NCBI GenBank assembly: GCA_002310195.1 | Contig: DBYS01000016.1 | Coordinates: forward strand, 124,522-157,358 | From: Bacteroidales bacterium UBA1180 | GTDB taxonomy: Bacteria > Bacteroidota > Bacteroidia > Bacteroidales > Paludibacteraceae | DNA length: 32,837 bases | Direction: 5' to 3' | Shown: piece after piece, positions 15,949-22,288 of the stretch | How positions within the stretch are numbered: position 1 is the stretch's first letter | Layout: every line of letters starts with the position of its first letter | Translations under genes and position numbers: made by a program | Notes under the pieces: generated by a model | Databases searched by the model: none | Told to the model about the DNA's origin: nothing | The model's input: the letters and a program-made list of their open reading frames with translations, nothing else

Positions 15949-16879
15949 TTTTGGCGACACCTTCGTTTTTACCTCGTTCGGCGAGTCCCACTCCGCAGCC
16001 ATCGGCGGCGTGCTTGACGGCGTACCTGCCGGATTGCACATCAACTTCGCCATGATCCGCGAGGCACTTGACCGCCGTGCAGGACGCACATCTTCCCTTC
16101 CCTCTGTGGAGGGAACTGAGCTAGGCACATCAGCACGCGCCTTACACGAACCTGACGAGGTCGAATGGCTCAGCGGTGTGCTTGATGGAGTGACACTCGG
16201 TACGCCCATTGCCTTCCTCATCCGCAACCGTGACGCACGCCCCGAGGATTATGAGGCGCTGAAGCACTCGTTCCGCCAGGGTCATGCCGACAGCACCTAC
16301 GCTGCCAAGTATGGCATTCGCGACTGGCGTGGCGGTGGCAGAGCCTCAGCAAGGGAGACCGCTGCACGGGTCGTGGCAGGCAATATAGCCGCACAATTGT
16401 TAGCCAAACAAGGCATACAAATCCATGCGCGACTCGTTCAGGTTGGCGATGAGACCCGCCCGGAGCATTTCAGCGAAGTGATTGCCCGTTATCGAGCCGA
16501 AGGCGACAGCATAGGCGGCATCGTTGCTTGTGAGGTTTCCGGACTGCCCGCAGGCCTCGGCGAACCGATCTTCGACAAGGTTCAGGCACACCTCGCCTAC
16601 GCCATCCTCTCCATCAACGCCTGCAAAGGCTTTGATTACGGTAGCGGGTTCAGCGGTGTCGGACTCCCCGGTTCGGTAGCCAATCAGCAAAGCGGCGGTC
16701 TGCTTGGCGGTATAACCGACGGCACAACGCTCCGTTTTCGCTGTGTGTTCAAGCCCACACCATCCACCCCGAAAGCCGGAGTGAAAGGTCGCCACGACGC
16801 CTGCGTAGCCGTACGTGCCGTGCCTGTAGTGGAAGCCATGACAGCACTCGTTCTGGCAAACTTCGTCGCCTCATTATGA
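15941..16879 (+). CDS. aroC: Chorismate synthase, short and divergent
   Basis: Makes chorismate from EPSP, the last common step of aromatic amino acid synthesis, using reduced FMN. The 312-residue protein keeps the two catalytic histidines H17 (GESHS) and H115 (RQGHAD), the GGGRASARETAAR loop, SINACKGFDYGSGF, QSGGLLGGITDG and GRHDACVAVRAVPVVEAM. It is about 40-50 residues shorter than typical bacterial enzymes, missing several surface loops, and differs at usually fixed places (GESHG to GESHS, RPGHAD to RQGHAD, HDPCV to HDACV). It also has an insertion at about 51-65 (SSLPSVEGTELGTSA) encoded by a GC-rich palindromic repeat. ATG at 15941 overlaps the exosortase-like gene. Confidence 0.88.
   Translation: MNSFGDTFVFTSFGESHSAAIGGVLDGVPAGLHINFAMIREALDRRAGRTSSLPSVEGTELGTSARALHEPDEVEWLSGVLDGVTLGTPIAFLIRNRDARPEDYEALKHSFRQGHADSTYAAKYGIRDWRGGGRASARETAARVVAGNIAAQLLAKQGIQIHARLVQVGDETRPEHFSEVIARYRAEGDSIGGIVACEVSGLPAGLGEPIFDKVQAHLAYAILSINACKGFDYGSGFSGVGLPGSVANQQSGGLLGGITDGTTLRFRCVFKPTPSTPKAGVKGRHDACVAVRAVPVVEAMTALVLANFVASL
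16098..16115. repeat. GC-rich palindrome inside aroC
   Basis: TTCCCTC (16098-16104), loop TGTG, GAGGGAA (16109-16115): a perfect 7-bp stem within aroC codons for LPSVEG, at a place where the protein family has no such residues. It belongs to the CCCTCC/GGAGGG-type repeats also found in argS and the aminopeptidase P gene. Confidence 0.65.
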
Positions 16880-16882
16880 CAA

Positions 16883-16903
16883 TTTGGCAGACTGACTGCC
16901 AAA
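16883..16903. promoter_or_regulatory. Palindrome upstream of groESL, possible regulator site
   Basis: TTTGGCAG (16883-16890), 5-bp spacer, CTGCCAAA (16896-16903) is a perfect 8+8 inverted repeat 3 bp after the aroC stop. It is followed by AATTG, not by a T run, so it is a poor terminator. It lies about 20 bp upstream of a sigma-54-like promoter, where an activator could bind. It may instead be a transcript-end hairpin for aroC. Confidence 0.45.
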
Positions 16904-16923
16904 AATTGATGTCTGCGGCCCGT

Positions 16924-16939
16924 TGGCACACATTTTGCA
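16924..16939 (+). promoter_or_regulatory. Sigma-54-like (-24/-12) promoter of groESL
   Basis: TGGCACA-CATT-TTGCA (16924-16939) matches the sigma-54 consensus TGGCAC-N5-TTGC with GG and GC 12 bp apart. No TAnnTTTG promoter is seen between aroC and groES. The start would be near 16950, giving a leader of about 170 nt. Confidence 0.55.
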
Positions 16940-16966
16940 CCGCTTAATGCGGAAGTCGTTTTAGTT

Positions 16967-17099
16967 GTCGGCCTGGAGGATTGCCTTGACTTGGCAATCC
17001 GAAAAGGGAAGGCTGGCGGGGAGCCAAGCCGACCGAGAAACAAAAGGGCGACAGAAATAGCAAAAGCGTCGACCATGATTGGGCGACAGAAATAGCAAA
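16967..17099 (+). other. Structured groESL leader with two 19-bp direct repeats
   Basis: GTCGGC (16967-16972) can pair with GCCGAC (17028-17033), enclosing a perfect hairpin GGATTGCC / GGCAATCC (16978-16985 and 16993-17000) and a weaker GC-rich one. Next come two exact 19-bp copies of GGGCGACAGAAATAGCAAA (17046-17064 and 17081-17099), 35 bp apart. The second ends 19 bp before the groES start. No open frame is convincing here. The region could be a regulatory 5' leader; its role is unknown. Confidence 0.5.
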
Positions 17100-17118
17100 T
17101 AATTAAACACACTATACT

Positions 17119-17394
17119 ATGGCAAAAATTCAACCTTTAGCCGACCGCGTGCTTGTTCAGCCGGCGGCTGCAGAAGAAAAGACTATCGGTGGCATCATCA
17201 TCCCCGACAGCGCAAAAGAAAAACCTCTACGCGGCACTGTGCTCGCAGTGGGTAACGGCACCAAAGATGAACCGATGATCCTCCATGAGGGCGACCAAGT
17301 CCTCTACGGCAAGTACGCCGGCACGGAACTCGAGTTCGATGGCGAGAAGTACCTGATCATCAAGCAATCTGATGTATTAGCCAAAATTGGCTAA
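17119..17394 (+). CDS. groES: Co-chaperonin GroES
   Basis: Heptameric lid of the GroEL folding chamber. The 91-residue protein has the typical MAKIQPLADRVLVQP start, the mobile loop EEKTIGGIIIPDSAKEKP that docks onto GroEL, and the core GEVLYGKYAGTE-like segment (DQVLYGKYAGTELEF). Length is as in the family. It precedes groEL by 34 bp in the usual order, behind a long structured leader with a sigma-54-like promoter. Confidence 0.97.
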   Translation: MAKIQPLADRVLVQPAAAEEKTIGGIIIPDSAKEKPLRGTVLAVGNGTKDEPMILHEGDQVLYGKYAGTELEFDGEKYLIIKQSDVLAKIG

Positions 17395-17428
17395 TATTTA
17401 ACTGTTTAACTTATTAACAACCGAAATC

Positions 17429-19060
17429 ATGGCAAAGATTATAACTTATGACACCGAAGCCCGTGAGGCTCTGAAGCGTGGCGTTGACCAGTTGGCTGAC
17501 GCCGTTAAAGTAACACTTGGTCCTAAGGGACGTAACGTCATTCTTGACAAGAAATATGGTGCTCCGCACATCACCAAGGACGGTGTGACGGTAGCCAAAG
17601 AGATCGAACTCGACGATGCAGCCGAGAACCTCGGTGCACAACTCGTCAAAGAGGTTGCCTCAAAGACCGGCGACCAGGCCGGCGACGGCACAACCACCGC
17701 TACCGTTCTGGCACAAGCAATCGTAGGCGTTGGCCTGAAGAACGTAGCCGCCGGAGCAAACCCGATGGATCTCAAGCGCGGTATCGACAAAGCTGTCAGC
17801 GCCGTAGTCGCTCATATCAAGGAGCAAAGCGAGGTGGTTGGCAATGACTTCGACAAGATCGAACAGGTTGCTACGATCTCCGCCAACAACGATGCCGAGA
17901 TCGGTAAGCTCATCGCTGACGCCATGCGCAAAGTAAGCAAGGACGGCGTGATCACCATCGGCGAAGCCAAAGGCATGGACACCACCATCGACGTCGTACA
18001 AGGCATGCAGTTCGATCGCGGATACATCAGCCCGTACTTTGTTACGAACACCGAGACCATGGAAGTGGAAATGGATAAGCCGTACATCCTTATCCACGAC
18101 AAAAAAATATCCAACCTCAAGGAACTCCTTCCTGTTCTCGAGCCTGCCGTACAGAGCGGTCGACCGCTGCTGATCATCGCCGAGGATGTCGATAGCGAGG
18201 CACTGACCACACTGGTAGTCAACCGTCTGCGCGCACAACTGAAGATCTGTGCCGTCAAGGCTCCGGGCTTCGGCGACCGCCGCAAAGAGATGCTTGAGGA
18301 TATAGCTACCCTCACCGGCGGCGTAGTGATCAGCGAGGAGAAAGGTATCAAGCTTGATCAGGCTACATTGGATATGCTCGGCACGGCTGAAAACATCACC
18401 GTAACGAAGGAGAACACAACCATCGTTAACGGCGCAGGCGACAAGGAAGCCATTGCAGCCCGCGTAGCACAGATCAAGGCGCAGATCGCTGCCACCAAGT
18501 CCAGCTATGACAAGGAGAAACTCCAGGAGCGTCTCGCCAAACTTGCCGGCGGCGTAGCACAACTCAACGTAGGCGCTGCTTCGGAAGTAGAGATGAAGGA
18601 GAAGAAGGACCGCGTGGATGATGCTCTTTCGGCTACACGTGCTGCCATTGAGGAAGGTATAGTACCGGGCGGCGGCGTAGCGTACATCCGTGCCCAAGAA
18701 GCTCTCGCTAACGTGAAAGGTGAGAATGAGGACGAGCAGACAGGCATAGAGATCGTTCGCCGCGCCATCGAAGAGCCGCTGCGTCAGATCGTTCTCAACG
18801 CCGGCAAGGAAGGTGCAGTGGTCGTTGACAAAGTGCGCAACGGCAAAGCCGACTTCGGTTACAACGCTCGCAAGGATGAGTACGAGAATCTCAAAGCAGC
18901 CGGTGTGGTGGATCCCGCCAAGGTTGCACGCGTGGCACTCGAGAACGCTGCATCCATCGCAGGTATGTTCCTCACCACCGAGTGCGTCATTGTTGACAAG
19001 AAGGAGGAGAATCCTGCTCCCGCAATGCCCGCCGGTGGCGGCATGGGAGGCATGATGTAA
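17429..19060 (+). CDS. groEL: Chaperonin GroEL
   Basis: ATP-driven folding chamber of two seven-membered rings in the cytoplasm. The 543-residue protein shows the family landmarks throughout: TLGPKGRNVILDKKYGAPHITKDG near the start, the ATP-binding GDGTTTATVLAQAI at about 86-99, the apical domain around FDRGYISPYFVT, the hinge segment GIVPGGGVAYIRA, and the flexible tail ending GGGMGGMM. No unusual residues were noticed. It is cotranscribed with groES and followed by a strong terminator. Confidence 0.98.
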   Translation: MAKIITYDTEAREALKRGVDQLADAVKVTLGPKGRNVILDKKYGAPHITKDGVTVAKEIELDDAAENLGAQLVKEVASKTGDQAGDGTTTATVLAQAIVGVGLKNVAAGANPMDLKRGIDKAVSAVVAHIKEQSEVVGNDFDKIEQVATISANNDAEIGKLIADAMRKVSKDGVITIGEAKGMDTTIDVVQGMQFDRGYISPYFVTNTETMEVEMDKPYILIHDKKISNLKELLPVLEPAVQSGRPLLIIAEDVDSEALTTLVVNRLRAQLKICAVKAPGFGDRRKEMLEDIATLTGGVVISEEKGIKLDQATLDMLGTAENITVTKENTTIVNGAGDKEAIAARVAQIKAQIAATKSSYDKEKLQERLAKLAGGVAQLNVGAASEVEMKEKKDRVDDALSATRAAIEEGIVPGGGVAYIRAQEALANVKGENEDEQTGIEIVRRAIEEPLRQIVLNAGKEGAVVVDKVRNGKADFGYNARKDEYENLKAAGVVDPAKVARVALENAASIAGMFLTTECVIVDKKEENPAPAMPAGGGMGGMM

Positions 19061-19070
19061 TGCATTCATT

Positions 19071-19107
19071 CCGGACAGTATAGGTTGCTATGCTGTCCGG
19101 TTTTATA
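19071..19107 (+). terminator. Terminator after groEL
   Basis: CCGGACAG (19071-19078) pairs with CTGTCCGG (19093-19100), extended inward by a T-G wobble and ATAG/CTAT around a GTTG loop, 13 bp in all, followed by TTTTATA. It ends the groESL transcript 11 bp before nadC. Confidence 0.88.
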
Positions 19108-19117
19108 CATTGTAATT

Positions 19118-19984
19118 ATGGAAAAAGAAAGACTGCGTAAGCTTATCGCTATCTGGTTCGACGAAGATATCCGCGACGGTGACCACACCTCGCTCAGTTG
19201 TATTCCCGCTGACGCAGAGGGTTGCCAGCAACTCATCATCAAGGAGCCGGGTATCCTCGCCGGTGTGGAGGTGGCCAAGGAGATCATCAACTACTTCGAT
19301 CCCACATGCCGTTTTGAGCAGTTCTTGCACGATGGCGATGCCGTCAAAAGAGGCGACATCGCCTTCCGCGTGTATGGCAAGGAACTCAGTCTGCTGCAGA
19401 TCGAGCGCACGATGCTCAACGTCATGCAGCGGATGTCCGGTGTAGCCACCACGGCACATCGTTACCAGAGCATGATTGCCGACACCGGCTGCCATGTGCT
19501 TGACACCCGTAAGACCACTCCCGGACTGCGCTATCTGGAGAAGGAAGCCGTAGCTATCGGCGGCGGCATGAACCATCGCATCGGCCTGTTCGACATGATC
19601 CTGCTCAAGGACAACCACGTGGACTTCGCCGGAGGCATAACCGCTGCCCTGACACGCGCTCGTGACTACTGCCGAGCTAAGGGCAAAAACCTCAAGATCG
19701 AGATCGAGGTGCGCAACGATGCGGAATTGGGCGAGGCACTCGCTACAGGTATACCCGACCGCATCATGCTCGACAACTACACACCCGAGCGGACGCTTCA
19801 GGCGGTGCAAACCATCCGCGAGTGGGAGAAGACTAACCGGAAGATTGAGATCGAGAGCTCGGGCGGCATCACCATCGACACGCTGCGCGACTACGCCCTG
19901 ACCGGTGTGGACTTCGTGAGCGTTGGTGCTCTCACCCACTCCTACAAATCACTCGACATGTCATTCAAAGCATTCAAAGCATAG
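19118..19984 (+). CDS. nadC: Nicotinate-nucleotide pyrophosphorylase (quinolinate phosphoribosyltransferase)
   Basis: Converts quinolinate and PRPP to nicotinate mononucleotide in de novo NAD synthesis. The 288-residue protein has EDIRDGDHTSL at the start, the substrate-binding LDTRKTTPGLR (R131, K132), GGMNHRIGLFDMILLKDNHV (H153, R154, K164), EIEVRN, IMLDNYTPE, ESSGGIT and the C-terminal GVDFVSVGALTHS. All are family signatures. ATG at 19118 (MEKERL) gives the normal N-terminus; an earlier in-frame start would lie inside the groEL terminator. It is followed after 3 bp by the aminopeptidase P gene. Confidence 0.95.
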   Translation: MEKERLRKLIAIWFDEDIRDGDHTSLSCIPADAEGCQQLIIKEPGILAGVEVAKEIINYFDPTCRFEQFLHDGDAVKRGDIAFRVYGKELSLLQIERTMLNVMQRMSGVATTAHRYQSMIADTGCHVLDTRKTTPGLRYLEKEAVAIGGGMNHRIGLFDMILLKDNHVDFAGGITAALTRARDYCRAKGKNLKIEIEVRNDAELGEALATGIPDRIMLDNYTPERTLQAVQTIREWEKTNRKIEIESSGGITIDTLRDYALTGVDFVSVGALTHSYKSLDMSFKAFKA

Positions 19985-19987
19985 ACA

Positions 19988-21838
19988 ATGAACGTACAAG
20001 ACAAACTCACCGCACTACGCGGACTGATGCAGCGCGAAGGGTTGGCGGCATATATCGTGCCGAGCACCGACCCGCACGCATCGGAATACATGGCGAGCCA
20101 TTGGACCGAGGTCTGCTGGCTCACGTCATTCACAGGCGAAGCCGGCACTGCGCTTGTCACCCACGACAAAGCGTTGCTCTGGACCGATAGCCGCTACTAT
20201 CTGCAAGCCGGCATTCAGCTCGAAGGTACTACCGTCAGCCTGATGCGCGAGTCGGATATCGACTGCCCGAAGATCGAGGACTGGCTCATCGACAATTTTA
20301 AATCACAAATCACAAATCATAAATCACAAATCATCGTCGGTGTCAATCCCGAGATGTGGAGCGTGGATGGTTACAAGAAGTTGCGCGACCGCTTGCAAGA
20401 GGCAGGCATCAGCCTCAAATCGGTCGATCTCATCCGTCCGCTGTGGACAGACAATCGTCCGGCTATTCCTACCCACCGGTTCTTTGAGTTCGACACGCGC
20501 TATGCCGGCGAGAGCGTGCACAGCAAACTCGGTCGCATACGCGCCAAGCTCAGCGCCAAACATGCCGACGCAATGGTGGTCAGCGCGCTCGACGAGATAG
20601 CCTGGCTGCTGAACATCCGCGGCAATGATGTGGAGTACAATCCCGTAGTGATCAGTTATCTGGTGCTCGAGCAGCAGAAGTGCACGCTGTTCGTGCTGCC
20701 CGAGAAAGTCACACGCGAGGTTTCTGCCTACCTGCGAGCCAACGACATTACCGTCAAAGGCTACGAAGAGGTTTTTGCCTACCTCCACAACCTTACAGGC
20801 ACTATCCTCTACGATGGCGCTAAGGTCAACGAGGCACTCTTCGAGGCCATCAGCGTTATGGCCAAGACCATCAACAGCCAATCGCCGATCCTTGTAGCTA
20901 AGTCACATAAGAACGACATCGAGTTGGCCGGCATACGCCGCGCTATGGAGAAAGATGCTGTGGCTCTTACGCGGTTCTTCCGCTGGCTGGAGAGCGATGA
21001 CACACGCAAACAGATGGCCGCCGGCAAGGTAACCGAATGGGATCTGATGGAGCAACTGCATCAGTATAGACTGATGGGTAAGAGCTTCATCGAGGAGAGC
21101 TTCGGCACGATAGCCGGATACCAGGGTAACGGTGCCATTGTGCACTATGCCGCAACCCCTGAGACGGCAGCCCCTGTCTATCCCAAGGGGATGCTGCTGC
21201 TTGACAGCGGCGGACAGTACCTTGACGGCACTACGGATATCACCCGCACCGTTTGGCTCGGAGGCGACATACCCGAGCAAGCCAAACGCGACTATACCTA
21301 TGTGCTCAAAGGGCATCTGATGCTCGGACATATACGCTGGCCGCGCGGCACGCGGGGTAACCAGATCGATGCCCTCGCCAAGCAGTACATGTGGCAGGCC
21401 GGCATCACCTACGGTCACGGCACAGGCCACGGCGTAGGACACTTCCTTGGATGTCACGAAGGGCCGCAGAACATCCGCACCGACATGAACCCTACCGTTC
21501 TGGAGGCAGGACAGATCTGCTCCGACGAACCGGGCATCTACCGCACCGGCAAGTGGGGTATCCGCACGGAGAACCTTGTAGCCGTTACGCCTGTCGAGAG
21601 CACACCGCAGGCCACCACCGAAGATGAGTGGCTCTGTTGGGAGACGCTCACGCTCTGCCCCTACGACACCACGCTCATCGACTTCTCGCTGCTTACCGAT
21701 CAGGAACGCCAATGGATCAATGACTACCACGCCGAAGTCTATCGCCGCGTCAGTCCGTTGCTCTCGCCCGATGAAGCCGAGTGGCTGAAACAGAAGACCC
21801 ACCCCCTACCCCTCCCTCAAAAGGAGGGGAGTAAATAG
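19988..21838 (+). CDS. M24-family Xaa-Pro aminopeptidase (aminopeptidase P type)
   Basis: Removes N-terminal residues preceding proline; a cytoplasmic dinuclear metalloenzyme of 616 residues. It has two N-terminal creatinase-like domains and the C-terminal pita-bread domain with all five metal ligands: D406 (LLDSGGQY), D417 (GTTDITRT), H481 (GTGHGVGHFLG), E514 (SDEPGIY) and E528 (RTENL). Size and the C-terminal extension are those of the long eukaryote-like APP family. Two repeats are embedded. A 35-bp array of 7-bp units encodes about residues 105-116 (KSQITNHKSQII) in the linker between the first two domains. A GC-rich palindrome encodes the last residues PLPLPQKEGSK. Both are in frame and probably tolerated surface additions. 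Confidence 0.93.
   Translation: MNVQDKLTALRGLMQREGLAAYIVPSTDPHASEYMASHWTEVCWLTSFTGEAGTALVTHDKALLWTDSRYYLQAGIQLEGTTVSLMRESDIDCPKIEDWLIDNFKSQITNHKSQIIVGVNPEMWSVDGYKKLRDRLQEAGISLKSVDLIRPLWTDNRPAIPTHRFFEFDTRYAGESVHSKLGRIRAKLSAKHADAMVVSALDEIAWLLNIRGNDVEYNPVVISYLVLEQQKCTLFVLPEKVTREVSAYLRANDITVKGYEEVFAYLHNLTGTILYDGAKVNEALFEAISVMAKTINSQSPILVAKSHKNDIELAGIRRAMEKDAVALTRFFRWLESDDTRKQMAAGKVTEWDLMEQLHQYRLMGKSFIEESFGTIAGYQGNGAIVHYAATPETAAPVYPKGMLLLDSGGQYLDGTTDITRTVWLGGDIPEQAKRDYTYVLKGHLMLGHIRWPRGTRGNQIDALAKQYMWQAGITYGHGTGHGVGHFLGCHEGPQNIRTDMNPTVLEAGQICSDEPGIYRTGKWGIRTENLVAVTPVESTPQATTEDEWLCWETLTLCPYDTTLIDFSLLTDQERQWINDYHAEVYRRVSPLLSPDEAEWLKQKTHPLPLPQKEGSK
20301..20335. repeat. 7-bp tandem array inside the aminopeptidase P gene
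   Basis: Five 7-bp units AATCACA, AATCACA, AATCATA, AATCACA, AATCATC in tandem. On the other strand the unit reads TGATTTG or TGATTTA. The array is A/T rich, unlike the surrounding gene, and lies in frame. Confidence 0.8.
21809..21829. repeat. GC-rich palindrome at the end of the aminopeptidase P gene
   Basis: CCCCTCC (21809-21815), loop CTCAAAA, GGAGGGG (21823-21829), followed at once by the stop codon (21836-21838). The preceding CCCACCCCCTA is part of the same repeat type. The DUF559 gene begins 38 bp after the stop. Confidence 0.7.
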
Positions 21839-21875
21839 GCTCTGAATCTGTTAACGCCGAACAACGCACAAAGTT

Positions 21876-22244
21876 ATGTTGCCTAAATATTCTGCCCACC
21901 CCGATAGATACGACTCTTTGCGCGACTTCGCACGAGAGGAACGCAAGCACATGACACTGGCGGAAAATGTACTTTGGCAACGTATTAGGAAAAAACGACT
22001 CGGGCACAAATTTGTGCGGCAATACGTGATCGGAGATTACGTGGTAGATTTTGCCTGCATCGATGACGGATTAATTATTGAGGTCGATGGCGGCTACCAC
22101 TTCGCAGGAGATCAGCCGGTGGAAGACGCAATCAGGCAACGCTATATAGAACAGAATGGATTTCACGTTATGCGGTTTACTAACGAAGAGGTGCTGTTCG
22201 ATGTTGAGAATGTACTTACGCAAATAGAACAATTCTTCAAATAA
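21876..22244 (+). CDS. DUF559 (Vsr-like endonuclease fold) protein
   Basis: A 122-residue protein of the DUF559 family, which has the fold of very-short-patch-repair endonucleases. It shows MTLAENVLWQRIRKKRLGHKFVRQYVIGDYVVDFAC, then IIEVDGGYHF; the putative metal and catalytic residues are D58, E69 and D71, with H75 following. It ends with a helical segment typical of the family. The cellular role of this family is not established. The gene sits between the aminopeptidase P gene and argS, 46 bp after a GC-rich palindrome, an arrangement I have also seen for other DUF559 genes (recollection, not checked). No own promoter of the Bacteroidetes consensus is visible. Confidence 0.88.
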   Translation: MLPKYSAHPDRYDSLRDFAREERKHMTLAENVLWQRIRKKRLGHKFVRQYVIGDYVVDFACIDDGLIIEVDGGYHFAGDQPVEDAIRQRYIEQNGFHVMRFTNEEVLFDVENVLTQIEQFFK

Positions 22245-22288
22245 CTCTCTAATAGTAAACCTATAGACATTTAACAAACATCACGAAC

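Noticed and set aside
17660..19069. Long minus-strand frame of 469 codons opposite groEL
   Set aside because: It is a shadow of groEL, with no start context, domain or promoter of its own.
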